Source: Epiperipatus broadwayi (taxonomy: Eukaryota > Onychophora > Udeonychophora > Euonychophora > Peripatidae). From it: a stretch of DNA of 64,000 nucleotides. The notes under the pieces were generated by a model that was not told the origin of the DNA, searched no databases, and worked only from the letters and a program-made list of their open reading frames with translations. Of the stretch, positions 1 to 11,639 are shown in pieces. Every line of letters begins with the position of its first letter. The stretch's first letter is position 1. The DNA lies in assembly GCA_028023455.1 (NCBI GenBank), contig JAQFVV010000287.1, forward strand, positions 434,001 through 498,000, read 5' to 3'. Position numbers and translations under genes: made by a program.

Positions 1-212
1 TTGATTAGATTGATCCAAAAGTTCTTTTTATATGAATTGTGATGATCTTGATAAAGATTTTATGTAAAACTGATAGATTGGTATTTTCTGGTAAGTACCT
101 TTTTACCATTCTTAAATGTCAAGATTATTATCACATTTTTTTAATCATTGGCATATTTTTATTGTTTAGACATATAATAAATAGTTTTGCTGACAATTTC
201 TTTGCCGCCTTT

Positions 213-1032
213 GGTTGTCGTCGATTAGCCCCGCACACCGCCTGATGTCACTGTTTCCATGCAAAAGCACAGAAATATACTGCTCACATAGCCTATAGAA
301 CAGTTCTGTTCATATTGGCCACTAAGCAGCTTTTGTTGCACACATCACTACAGTATGAGGTGAGGGTGTGTAGAATTCAAGTTGTCCTAAGTCTTTGCAT
401 GTGCATTCAAAGTACTTTTTTTTATATGACCTGATGTAGTTTTAGATAGTATTAATTGTAAAGACAAAAGACGCACTTCCATACACATTTTTAAGGTTAA
501 ATTAATTTCAAAAGTGTACATTCCAGCATTATATAGAAATCACGCATAAAACATTTTGCGCAGGGACAGCTACGAGACTTTCAAAGCATAAGCTTGGCTT
601 GATCAGAGGGGAATTTTCAAATCAAATTGTATTTCGTAAATTGTTTTAAAATAGTGTTGAAATTTTTTTTTTTTTGATCAGACATTAATTGAAAAAAGAG
701 AAATATTAGATTTTATTAAATAATTTTGTTTTTAAAAATGTTGTGATGTACAATCCAAAGGTTTGTCAAAACCATCAGATCCCCCTCCTTGCCAATTCCA
801 GTGCTATGTGTTGAGATGGATAATATTTTAAAAATTGTCTCGCATGTGAAGGACAATCCTTCAGATCAGCAAAGACATCGGATCACCCTCCTTGTGAATT
901 CCAGTGCTTTGTGCTGACACATAGTAGTGTAAAAAAAGTAAATTGTAAATGAGCCCGGTAACATTATATCTATTGTTTTTTGACTGGCAACAGCGACATC
1001 AGGAAGTGTGCGGGGGCAAATCGACGATAACC
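213..1032. mobile_element. DNA-transposon-like element with ~47-bp terminal inverted repeats
   Basis: Positions 213-259 and 985-1032 are inverted copies of each other, about 40 of 48 positions matching, with G+C-rich blocks that stand out from the surroundings (left CCCCGCACAC, right GTGTGCGGGGG). The ~725-bp interior has no long reading frame and contains a direct repeat. This fits a non-autonomous TIR element (MITE). I could not identify a clear target-site duplication, so the superfamily is unassigned. Confidence 0.55.
751..918. repeat. Direct repeat (two ~65-bp copies) inside the TIR element
   Basis: Positions 751-815 and 854-918 share the order ACAATCC, CATCRGATC, CCCTCCTTG and AATTCCAGTGCT with scattered differences. 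The spacing of about 103 bp suggests an old internal tandem duplication. Confidence 0.6.
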
Positions 1033-1147
1033 CCTTCTTTTAATTCCATCATTCCTGGAATTTTTTCATATATTTAATTGTGTATGTCACCTCTTTATTT
1101 TAAATACTTATAATTTCAAAGACATTACCATAGTTTTAGCCGTAGCA

Positions 1148-1203
1148 AACTGCCATACAGTAGAGCACCCAGTGTAAGCATAGGAAATGACGATTATATG
1201 ACC
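1148..1203 (+). repeat. Short degenerate copy of foldback family C
   Basis: The motif CCATACAGTAGAGC followed closely by CATAGGAAATGACG matches the left edge and right end of the foldback copies at 62185-62320 and 15612-15702, with the hairpin middle missing. The rest of 1033-1547 is A+T-rich sequence in which I see nothing. Confidence 0.45.
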
Positions 1204-1672
1204 TTGCCAACATTATAGGGCTACTTTGATTTTTTGTTCTATATTACCACATAATCCTTTGCAAAATTACTTATTCCTATTTTTTAGTAATAATGTTATC
1301 ATTTCTTTTTATTAATGAGGCAATTTTCTTTACAATATTACAATGTTTTTTGAAATTTGAAAATTTTGAACTCTTCTATAACTTTTTTGGCTATTTTACA
1401 ATTGTATTTTTTTATAATTGTCATCAACATTTTTTCAATTACTTTATAGAATTCTCAATATTCTGGGGTTTTTTTAGTGCATCATTTTACAATAGATAAA
1501 TGCCCTGTGATATTTGAACATTTTTTATTACATAACAAATTTACTTGTGTGCTGCAAAATATTCAATATAGATGTAAGAAAGTGAGTCATAATGCTGCAA
1601 AAGTAAATATTAAAAAATGTTTGATTAAACTAAGTTTAAAAATAATAGCTTTTTAATAGAGACATATATACA

Positions 1673-1835
1673 TTAATTAATTGTATAGATTATAAAACTT
1701 ACCATATGGAAATAAAGATTTAATTAATTATATACATCTTAAAACTTAACCTTATATAAAAATAAATTCCTAAAAGATTAATTAATAATATAGATCTTAA
1801 AATTTACCTTATATGGAAATAAATTCCTACGAGAG
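1673..1835 (+). repeat. Tandem repeat (about 3 copies of ~47-58 bp) within the 5' LTR
   Basis: Three successive units starting near 1673, 1720 and 1778 each read TTAATTA..ATA.AT.TTAAAA followed by an ATATGGAAATAAA-like segment. The matching part of the 3' LTR (about 6015-6072) has one unit, so the two LTRs of one insertion differ in repeat number. Confidence 0.7.
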
Positions 1836-1983
1836 TAATTAATTGTATGTGTAATTAAAAAGCTAAGAGGAATTCTGTTGTACAATAACAAACTCTAAAT
1901 AATATATAAATTAATTAAGTAAACTGATTAAAGCCAAAATCATATTACTTCAAAAAAGATAAAAGAAGAAAAAAAAGATGAAT

Positions 1984-1990
1984 ATAAATA
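1984..1990 (+). promoter_or_regulatory. TATA-like box of the 5' LTR
   Basis: TATAAAT lies in the purine-rich middle of the LTR. The equivalent position in the 3' LTR reads TATAAAA (6223-6229). Conservation in both LTRs supports a former promoter; activity is inferred. Confidence 0.4.
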
Positions 1991-2289
1991 TCTAGAGAAC
2001 AAGAACTAGTTGCTCTTTGTGGTTGCTGATTCTTCAAGTTGAAGTTTGTGTTCAGATCATCATCGGTTGAGGTCATTCCCAGGATCTCAACTCCTGTGGT
2101 AACCAAGCCAATAAAGATGGTTAGCAGACTGTCCCGGTCTTATTATTACTTTGAAATGCCACAAGAGGCTCACCAAGGGTTGTGTTTTTTAAAAGGCTGT
2201 AGACTCTATAGTAGGTAAAGTACATCATCATTTACTTTAATTAAAGAACATTTTATTCATATTTTGTTATTTAACTTCATGAGATAGAT

Positions 2290-2307
2290 TGGTGCAAAAT
2301 AGTGGTA
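2290..2307 (+). other. Candidate primer-binding site
   Basis: The sequence directly after the 5' LTR begins TGGTGC, and TGG is the expected complement of a tRNA CCA end. I cannot assign the tRNA. The position fixes the 5' LTR end to within a few bases. Confidence 0.45.
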
Positions 2308-2439
2308 CTGATGGGTTTCACTGGTATTAATAGAGATCATAAGTAGATTGTTTGATATATCAGAGAAAGTATGAGGACTTAATAAAGAGATTGTGATAAT
2401 TTTAGCCCTCGTCTATCATGTGAAATAGCTCACTTAACC

Positions 2440-2867
2440 CTGTAAAACAGGAAGCAGTTCAATGGGGGGAAAAGAGTATAACTCTGCTCTGAAGGAGTTA
2501 GCTAAAGATTGTGGCTATGGAGATTTTGTAGAGGAAGTACTCATGGACTATTGTGGGGTATGTCTGATGATAGGCTCAGATAACTTTTTATAGAGAGTAA
2601 TATCATTCAGGATATGGCCATTAAGAAAGGCATAGCAGACAAATTAATTCTTAAACAAACTCAGGTTTGTAGAACTAAAACTGAGGAAAATGTTAAAATG
2701 GGAGTGTTAAAGACAAAAAATGAGAGTACCAGACTATAGAAAGCTGAGTGCCACCAGAATTCTAAAGTAACATGTTTTTTCTATGATGAATGGGATCACA
2801 TGGCAAAAGAATGCAGGTGGCTCAAAGAAACATATTTTAAATGTGTAAAAAAATGAGCATTTGGTGC
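2440..2867 (+). pseudogene. Degenerate gag (capsid C-terminus and zinc knuckles)
   Basis: Interrupted reading frames resemble the capsid/nucleocapsid end of gypsy Gag. Near 2773-2812 there is a zinc-knuckle spacing C-x2-Y-x4-H-x4-C in which the second cysteine codon reads TAT (Tyr) instead of TGT. A second degenerate knuckle follows immediately (about 2829-2875) and changes frame inside. In the living element this protein would package the RNA. Stops such as TAG at 2738 break it. There is a ~150-bp leader after the primer-binding site. Confidence 0.65.
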
Positions 2868-3250
2868 ATGTGTATAATCAGAAAGGTAATAGCAAAGACC
2901 AGGGGTTAAATCAGTTTATGATTAAATTGGTACTTTGTGGTAAAGAACTGTTGATCGAGATAAATAGTGGGTCATGTATTTTCCTAATATCACCAATAGA
3001 CTGGATGTCACTGTCATCAGATAACACAGAAAGTAAATTGGAGAAAACAAACATTAGAGCATGTGATGTAAATGGAAATGCACTCAGATTATTAAGCTAT
3101 GTGACAGTGTCTATCAATTATTGTGATAAAAAAATGAATCTACCCCTATACATAGTGAAAGGGAAGATTATTCCCATCCTTGGGGGTGGGGGAGTAGTTT
3201 CATGAACTAGGAATCCAAATTAACATTATTAAAAAAAATCTCTGGAACAG
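2861..3250 (+). pseudogene. Degenerate retropepsin-type aspartic protease
   Basis: The 114-codon open frame 2861-3205 has the layout of a retroviral-type aspartic protease: a strand ending in EIN-SGS where an active enzyme has D-S/T-G, a hydrophobic IFLI after it, and the C-terminal IPILG segment. The catalytic Asp codon reads AAT (Asn), one G-to-A change from GAT, so the enzyme would be dead. After ILG the frame shifts and continues as an HELGI-like stretch. It follows gag directly. Confidence 0.7.
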
Positions 3251-3253
3251 GAA

Positions 3254-4060
3254 ATGGTATACAACTGGAAAATGCATGATGTCTTGTGTAAAATGCAAAA
3301 ATTCTGTTTGCTCAAAAAGTGGCAGAAAAACAACTCTTTGGTCACTAAGGGCATATTAACACCAATGGAAACATTGGATGGGGTCACACTTTTAGTAGTG
3401 ATAACTAAGCCTAATGTTGAAATTATATTATGCAGTGATTACAGAGTAACTGTAAACAAATATCTAGACAGAGGAGCATATCTTGTTCCAAATTTGAGGG
3501 AAGTACTAGCCAGTCTTCAAAATGCCTCTCACTTTGCAAAGTTGGACTTGAATTCTGCATTTCACCAGTTACAGGTAATGGACAAATCGACTGAAATATT
3601 AATGTTGACAACCCCGATGGTATTATTTAAATGCAATCAGTTACTGTTTGGCATATCAATAGCCCCTAACATTTTTTCAAGCAAAAATTAATGCACTGCT
3701 TCAGGGACTGGAGAGGGTTATACCCTACTTCAATGACATATTCATCACAGTCAATTCAGAAGAGATGCTTCAGAAAAGACTATTTACAGTATGTGAGAAA
3801 TTAAATAAAATGGGAGTGAAATTGAACATTCAAAAAAGCATTTGGCATGCAAAAGGATTGTTTTTTTTTTTGGTCACATAATTTTCAATGAGGGGGGGAA
3901 ACCACCACCCGAAAAAGTGAGATCAGTCACAAATGTGACAAAACCTGAAAATATTAAATAATTACAGGCTTATTTAGGATTGATATATTTTTTCAAGCCT
4001 TTTCTAGTTAATAAAGGACTTGTAGCAAAATCATTGTACAATTTATTAAGAAAGGATCAA
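3254..4060 (+). pseudogene. Degenerate Ty3/gypsy reverse transcriptase
   Basis: The open frame 3254-3691 carries the finger and palm motifs of a gypsy RT: SDYRVTVNKYL (residues 61-71), KLDLNSAFHQL (96-106, motif A) and LLFGISIAP (130-138, motif B). A one-base shift in the T run near 3670 moves the rest into another frame, where motif C at 3726-3737 reads Y-F-N-D in place of Y-x-D-D, so one catalytic Asp is lost. The thumb and connection follow to about 4060 with further shifts and stops, including one in an A/T run near 3955. Confidence 0.85.
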
Positions 4061-4083
4061 GAATGGCAATAGTTAGAAATTCA

Positions 4084-4660
4084 CGATGAAGTGTTCAGCA
4101 AAACTAAAGCTCTGTTGTCATCTGATAAAATTTTAATACACTTTAATAGTAATTTGGAAGTGTGGTTAACTACAGATGTTTCAGAATGGGGGGTGGGTGC
4201 AGTTCTCTCTCATCCATGTTATAAGGGGGAATAATCCATTGCATACACATCATGTGCTCTCTCATAAGCAGAAAGAAACTACAGCCAGATCGATAAAGAG
4301 GCTTTAGTGATTATTTTCACTCTGAAAAAATGTCATAAATATATCTTCAGCAGGCCAATTCAAATAATAACAGACCACAAACCACTACTAGGAATTCTGG
4401 GCCATGATAAATTAGCACCTAATCACTTAAGCCCATGCATGATGCATTGGAGAAATATTTTGTCATCTTATGATTACAAATTAGAATATAAGAAGGGCAA
4501 CGAGATTTCACATGCTGACACATTGTCCTGGATCTCAAATAAAGAAGAACCAAGCAGTATGAAATTAGACATAAATTATATTGATGTATTGAAATTTTTA
4601 ATAGTAAAAAAGTGGCTAGCTGGACAAAAGCTGATGAAGGTTATCAACTGCTTATGAGTT
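4084..4660 (+). pseudogene. Degenerate RNase H domain
   Basis: An LLSSDKIL-type segment is followed by TTDVSEWGVGAVLSH and then, in the open frame from about 4307, IITDHKPLLGIL and ADTLSWI. These are the order and spacing of a gypsy RNase H domain, and TDHKPL is its best-known signature. TAA codons at about 4232 and 4266 interrupt it. It continues directly from the RT without a linker. Confidence 0.82.
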
Positions 4661-4689
4661 GGATAGAAAACAGATGGCATGACTTGAAA

Positions 4690-5755
4690 CCTTACTATGT
4701 TGCTCTAGGATTCTGGATTACCAATTGTTTATTTGTAATGATCGTGTATTAATGAGGGATCAAGTAGTAATACCAACTGAAGACAGACAGCAAGTTTTAA
4801 AACTACTCCATGAAGGTCATCTCAGAATCGTGTGGATGAAAGCATGAGCTCATAGCTACATCTGGTGGCCAAAATTAATATCAGAGATTGAGCAATACAT
4901 AAAAAAAATGCATAGCCTGTCAATCTGAGATGAATATGATGGCAAAAGAATATGGTTTGTGGTCAATGGCAATGAAAGCCTGGAAGAGGGTGCACATACA
5001 CCACATAGCTCCAATAAATGGCAAAATACTATTACTTATAGATGCATAATCGAAATGGGAAGAGTGTTGCATAATAAAAGATATAATTACAAAAGAAATG
5101 ATAGAAACTTTATTTTCTTCTCACAGTTTACCAGAAACCATTGTGTCTGACAATGTGCTGGATTTACTGCTCAAGAAATGGATAACTACTTCACCAACAA
5201 TGATATTAAGCATATATGCATACCACCATATCACCCAGTGTCAAATGGCCTTGTTGAAATGGCTGTACAAATAATTAAAAAGGTTCTTAAGAGATCAAAG
5301 AATGAAAGTATGCAGCAAGCAATATATATAATACCATGATTCATCAACACACTACATCATCAACAGCTATAAGGAAATCACCAGCAGAACTGTTAATGGG
5401 AAGGAAATTGTGAATTAAATTATCACTTCTGCTCCCAAACATGGCTGATAAAGTAGAAAATGAAAATACATAATAGGCAACCAAGTTTGGGTTCGAGACA
5501 TGATCAGGAAGAAATGGTATCAAGGAGTAATCACAAAAATCTTATCCAAAAAGATAGTAATCCTCCAAGTAAAGGATAGGATGACATACAGAAGATTATG
5601 TAAATCTTGTCTGTTGTCATTTCAAAGAAAATGTGAAAAGACCAATGGACATAACAAAAGAGGAAACCCAGAAAATAAAAGAGCAGAACCAACACCACAG
5701 GATATAGTGATTGAAAAGAATCAAAAACCAAAAAGCAGTGAGTCAACTTGAAATT
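4690..5755 (+). pseudogene. Degenerate integrase (zinc-binding, core, C-terminal domain)
   Basis: The H-x3-H half of the HHCC zinc domain is seen at about 4811-4832 (HEGHL), followed by IWWPKL. The C-x2-C half (CIAC) appears near 4911 only after a frameshift in an A run. The core retains IVSDN near 5140 and, after another shift, a PPYHP..NG..E block near 5221-5262 that carries the catalytic Glu. The first core Asp position reads His in a VHIHHIAP context. The C-terminal part (5500-5751) has the GNQVWVRD...KKWYQG style of the gypsy integrase tail followed by a basic stretch. Multiple stops and shifts make it inactive. Confidence 0.8.
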
Positions 5756-5880
5756 AGGGAACATGAATTTCAATAAACACTGAAGCCAAATGAAGTAACA
5801 AATAGATTACCCAGACCCAGAAGACAGGTACAGAGGCCATTTAAATTCAATAACTATATGTAAATCTAATAAATTTTCTG

Positions 5881-5896
5881 AAGTAAAGGGAGGAGT
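5881..5896 (+). other. Polypurine tract
   Basis: AAGTAAAGGGAGGAG directly precedes the 3' LTR, where the plus-strand primer of an LTR retrotransposon is expected. It sets the 3' LTR start at about 5897. Confidence 0.65.
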
Positions 5897-6505
5897 TGAA
5901 AATATTCAATGCACTTATAAGAAAGTGACATATAGTGCTGCAAAAGTAAATATTAAGAAATGTTTGATTAGAACTAAGTTTAAAATTAAAAGCTTTTTAA
6001 TAGGCACACATATATTAATTAATAGTATAGATCTTAAAACTCAATTTATATGGAAATATATTTCTAAGAGAGTAATTAATTGTATGCATAATTAAAAAGC
6101 TAAAAGGAATTTCATTGTATGATAATAAACTCTTAAATAATATGTAAATTAATTAAGTGAACTGATTAAAGCCAAAGCCAAATTACTCCAGAAAAGATAA
6201 TGGAAATAAAAGAAGAGATGGATATAAAAAGCTAGAGAAAAAAGATTGATGGTTTGTGTTGCTGATTCTTCAAGTTGAAATTGCTGTTCAGATCATCATC
6301 AGTGAATGACATTCCCAGGATCTCAGCTTCTGTAGGTAACCAAGCTTATTAGGATGTTTAGCAGATCGTCCTGGTCTTATTATTTTGAAATGCCTCAATA
6401 GGCTCACCGAGGATTGTTTTTTTAAAAGGCTATAGACTGTATAGTAAATAAAGTATATCGTTTACCTTTCATTCATATTTTTTATTTAACTTTATGAGTT
6501 ATGTT
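5897..6505 (+). repeat. 3' long terminal repeat
   Basis: This is homologous to 1553-2289 but has only one unit of the internal tandem repeat. A TATAAAA lies at 6223-6229 and an AATAAA at 6447-6452. It is followed at 6506-6510 by TGTGC, matching the five bases before the 5' LTR. Confidence 0.85.
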
Positions 6506-6510
6506 TGTGC

Positions 6511-9500
6511 AGGGCAGACGAATTGTGTATTGAAGTTTGATGAGAAATTGTCTAATTGTTAATAAATTGTCTAAATACTATTTATATATGTGTTGCTGTT
6601 AACATTAATTACGTATTCTTGTGTACTGTCCGCTCAGTTATAGTGGGGACATAGCATGTACAATGCTATTAAATGCAAATTAAAGAGCAATATTTTTATT
6701 ATTTTAATTTCTTGTTATACATTTAAAAAAATTGAACAAAATACTATCACTTTCTTAATAAATGTTGCTCATTTGTGATGAGACACACAGCTTTAATAGT
6801 ATATTAACATAGCAACATAATGAGTGCCAAAATCACTACTTGTAATAAATAATTTTTGCATTGAAATAGTACTTATATATATGTCTTATATTTTAATTAT
6901 TAATAATTATTATTAAGTATATTTATTAATTCTAGATTATCCTGAATAAATAATATTAATTTTCTTTGTTCTCATTTGCATAAATATTAAATTTATGTTT
7001 TATTTATCTAAAATTTTATTTCTAATCAGCTTTAATTACCATTTATTTTTCTTATTACTAATGCTTATTATGTTGTAATATCTTTGTTTGGAGACTCTTG
7101 TACTTTTGCAGTATCTAATCTGTCTGTTTTACAGAATATACATAATATTTTTTGGTAGATCTCATGCTACATCTTTTGGCCATATTTATAGAACTCATAA
7201 TAAATTTATAATAAAGTAATACAAATATTAATACATAACAGGCACAAAAAATGTTTATTTATAATTATACAGAAGTCTTTTTAGCACATAATTCTATGTC
7301 CTTTTCAATGCAAAATATTATCTGTTTTAACCATTAATATATTATTACATGCAGCGTCTCCTCCATTATATTATAATAGAAACAAAAATAATAAGTAAGT
7401 AAAAGTACAAATAAAATTATGATACAGCAATCGAAATTATTAGAAATTCAATAAAAGTTGAAATAAACTAATTATATAGAAATACAAATACATAATAATC
7501 TAAAACAGACTTTATACAACTTTATATATATATACTATCTTGTTATAAATATAGATGATTTGAACTCAGACTTTCAAGCACCTTTCTACCATCCACACTA
7601 TCTCATATCACTGATACACATGATCACACACACGTAGAAAAGATAAATAATCACCAATATATGTACTTCACACTGAACCAGCACTCATCAGTTGGTCCAG
7701 ATTATCAACTCTCACACATATATATAATCAGTGCTCGGATTATATTAAGATAGCAAATCTTCATACTTTAATAGACAGGTTTCAATCTACTCCAGACTCT
7801 AACTCTTCAGCCATCCATACCATTGAAAATCTGATGATGGAAAGCCAAACCCCATGCTCATGCCAATATTGTTGTTATACCCATGTTGACCTCATCACTC
7901 TGATCCCTCGTGTATAGGACCTTATCCATTTAAATACATAGAAGAGGGAAGGGCAGAATGCACGCTTGTTATATAATTTTCTATTCATTTTAATAAGATA
8001 GTATATGTAAATGATATTTTATTCATTCTGTGTATTTATTATATTATGTAATTAATTTATTTCAATCTTTATTATATTTCTAACAATTTTGTTTGGTGTA
8101 TCATTTTATTTTTATTCACATTTTATTTATTTATTATTTTTCTATTTGCTGTATCCAAGTATGGCAACTGTATACAGTCCTGCCAATTTTCTTTCCCAGT
8201 CAGGGGTTACAAGCTGGAACAACATTAATTTTATATTTGATACATGAGACAAGTTAGATAATTAAAATAACTTAATAAAACTTATTTATAGTTACATATA
8301 TATAATATAGGAAAATCATAAAAACATACAAAAATAATAAAAGTTCAGGATGACCTATAATAATCTAGTCCTGGTTTCATTACCTAACTGCCATTTGTAC
8401 TTGGCCCTTTTGCTTCCATTGTTCTTCTGGAAGTTTGGGATGCCTAGCATTCATAAGTTTGATTATATGATCTGCCCTTGTCCCTCCTCTTATGACTATA
8501 TAGTCTTGCTACTATCTAGAATATTTTAAGAAATTCTCTAATAGTTCAGGAATTTTTGATTCATTGATTACAAATCCATTTTAATGCTGAAGCTATTCCA
8601 AATGGAATTGTTAAGTACAAAATATTTATTTACTATATGCTCAAAAACTTGTGATCTTTTATGTTATTAGTTATATGTGTTGGTAATATTATATGTGACT
8701 ATTGTTTATTAATTAAAGACCTTAACACCCTATGTAACAATATTTTTATTTATTCCCAATACACATATGCACTCTGTTTATTACATGAATGCATAGGCTA
8801 GGAAATAGCACTCTTATAAAACAATAGATGTCACTCTGTAGGCAATAATATATTAACATTAATAGATATTTATATGCTTAAAAAGACCTTTCATATGGTT
8901 TTTGTCATCACTATTATATGTTGATATTTGCATTACTTTATTATAAATTTGCATGGGTAAATTAGATATTGTTCATTTGTATTGGCATAAAATAATTCTT
9001 GATATTTATTGTAGATCTCATATATTATATTTTGTTATAAATATATAATTATCTAATAAATTTTGATTGTATTGATTTTTTCAAGACATCCAATCAGAAG
9101 CAGCTAAATTATAATAGTATCAAATTGCGTAATAAGTGTATGTAAGACTGTTCTGGATATTTTTTTTTTAGTTTTATATTATGTTTTCTGTTATATTTTA
9201 AAACACTTTGTTCACGAGTTTTTTGCATGGGTTTTACATTACTGTATTATTTTAATTATTTTCTGAATAAATATATTTAATAATATGAATTTAAAAAGCA
9301 AACATATTTTCACTTATATATTGCAAAATATACATCTTTATATTCATATTTAATGGCATATGTATATTGTCTTAATAAATAATTAATGGAAACCATAATG
9401 CAATAAAAAAATAACACAAACTTGACTATTATTTTGTGAGAATTTATTAAAATTTATATCCATATATATGGTCAATATGTGAGTTTAATTTGTAATACTG

Positions 9501-11639
9501 AATCAAATATCAAATTTACACCTTTAATCAAGATTCAGATTTGCTAGGTAGGACAATAATCGGTTTTTATTGTTGTTATGTTATGAAACCTATTCTGTAG
9601 TTTTCTCCATTTAATGTAAATTACTTATATGTCATATGTGGTTTTAATTTCTCCTTATTTTAAAAAAAAAAAAAACTTAATTTTAAATTTTTAAAAAAAA
9701 AAAAATATAATTAAAAAAAAAAAATTTGGGGGAACGTTTTGGGGACAACCCTCATATTCATACACATAGTTTAAAAAAAATTAGTATAAAAAAAAAAAAA
9801 TATCGTGTGGAATGTAGATAAGAAAAAAAAATCATTATATTACAAAATATCAGCTCAAATTTGTCTATTAGTAAATTATTATGTTTATGCATGATTATCC
9901 ATTGTATTATAATGGAGTTTGAGCCATATGGTAAGCTAACAAAATTTTAAAAAAATTGGATGTATGTATGTATGTATATATATACTTATCTCAATAACTT
10001 AAAATATATCAACCAAGGTTCTTTGTGACTTTTATTAATAAAAGAAAATTACCCATAAGAAATTATTCTTCTTTGATTAAATATTTTTCAGTTTCATTTA
10101 TTATTAATAGACTTATTGGTGACAATTAATAAATTTTGATAAATTGATTTGATTAACAAATTTGTATCATCTTATAAGGCAAATATATATTTCTTTATAA
10201 AAATTGTAAGATCTTCAAGTATCAGAAAATACATAAATAACATTCTAAATAGAAATGATAATTTTTTAATAATGTATTTTATATTTAATATCAGGCAAAT
10301 CAAAGCAGACATCTCTGTAGATCCATCTATTTTTAATTATTGTATTATACCAGCATAGTAATTGCCATTACACTGACAATTTTCTAAACTATAGTCTCAC
10401 TACTGGAAAAGTCATAAATCTGTGGGCCAAATACTCAAATATAAATGGTAGATTGCTTTGAGGCTATCTAGATTAAGATATAGAATTTCTATCATATTTG
10501 TATAGTGAAATATGTGATGTTTCTCTTTTTTGAAGGGTCTTAAATACATTAAACACATACTTGAATTGATTTAAATCTACAAAAATGTAAAACAACTTAA
10601 ATAATAAAAAATCTTACATTAATGTTGGTTTATATATAATAGATTGTGGCAAGGATTACGACATAACTAAGCAGAATTTGAAGTTATTTGCACATTTCTA
10701 TTACATGACAGAGATATATCCTCCTTATACCTTTGGAATATCTAAAGCATTCATTTAATGATTAATGGAGAGCACTATGTAATGAAGCAAATTTGAAGGG
10801 CTTCCTTCATTTCAAAATCCATCCTCTCTTATTTCATATGTATTTTGTCAACAATCTCCATTCAGCAAGTGAAATTGAGGCTTGAAATATTTGGATATCC
10901 AAATCTATTTTGATAATTTGATATTTGTATATATGTGTAATAATTAATAATGTAGCAATTTATATATCTGTAATATTGTGGAAGGAACTGTTCTTTACAC
11001 ATGCTCTAGAATTGCCTTTCATGCAGGATCTGCACAAATCTTATACAAATATATGTAACTAATAAAATCTTCCAAATTTTCAGCACACTTTTCTGAAGCT
11101 GATTATTAAATTTGAACAATCATTCTATACAAAAATTTTCCAGACCAATCCCTTTCACTATACATGCATTCCATAAAACAAGCTTCATCAATTTCAATAT
11201 CTTACCTTCATATTTCCAGTTCTCATCATAAAGATATATATATACCTTTTATTTTTTCTCCTATCCCTCATTTTCAAAACGATTTATTATGATCTTCTTT
11301 CAATATTGTATAATCTCCAAATAAATCATATAAACAATTAAATCTTTCTTATATTTTTTCGTTCTCTCCTGTTATTTAAAGCTCCGGTCCTTTCACCAAA
11401 CAGCAAAAAAAGTACCTTTCTTGTTATCACATACTTTTTCTATTATATATATTCTTATATAATTCCAATTATTTTTTCTATTCATTCCTAACATTTTGAA
11501 TTAGTGACATCTATCATTATTATCTTTTTATTTTATTGCCTCTATTATCCAGATTACTTAATGTTTGCATATAGTATATATTTCTGTCTAAAGTCTAACT
11601 GATCATTTATCAGTAAACATTCATCTAATGATATACTTA
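6511..11639. other. Gene-free A+T-rich DNA
   Basis: I see no coding exon with splice sites and no long reading frame here. It has simple A+T tracts, a copy of a dispersed repeat near 7665-7735, a TGTA/TA microsatellite at about 9959-9983 and A-rich runs at 9661-9815. Slightly more G+C-rich stretches at 8155-8215 and 8365-8515 may be old repeat fragments that I do not recognise. Confidence 0.5.
9661..9815. repeat. A-rich low-complexity tract
   Basis: Six or more runs of 8-14 A separated by short A+T words, with one G-rich interruption (TTTGGGGGAACG) near 9725. Confidence 0.7.

Larger units (their letters stand above)
1553..2289 (+). repeat. 5' long terminal repeat
   Basis: This aligns along its length with 5897-6505: both have AAATATTCAAT near the start, AAGTAAATATTAA, the GCTGATTCTTCAAGTTGAA block, CATTCCCAGGATCTCA, and TTTTTTAAAAGGCT near the end. 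It is about 130 bp longer than the 3' LTR, mostly because of a tandem repeat at 1673-1835. It holds a TATA-like TATAAAT at 1984-1990 and an AATAAA near 2111. Confidence 0.88.
1553..6505 (+). mobile_element. Full-length but inactive Ty3/gypsy LTR retrotransposon
   Basis: Two related long terminal repeats (1553-2289 and 5897-6505) enclose degenerate gag, aspartic protease, reverse transcriptase, RNase H and integrase in that order, which is the Ty3/gypsy (Metaviridae) gene order. A candidate primer-binding site follows the 5' LTR and a purine-rich tract precedes the 3' LTR. The 5-bp word TGTGC at 1548-1552 recurs at 6506-6510 and is the best target-site duplication candidate, but LTR edges are uncertain by a few bases. 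Stop codons and frameshifts occur in every domain and the two LTRs have diverged, so the copy is old and cannot make its proteins. There is no envelope-like reading frame between integrase and the 3' LTR. Confidence 0.9.

Noticed and set aside
5760-5896. Envelope gene of the gypsy element
   Set aside because: Only about 140 bp of non-coding sequence lies between integrase and the 3' LTR.
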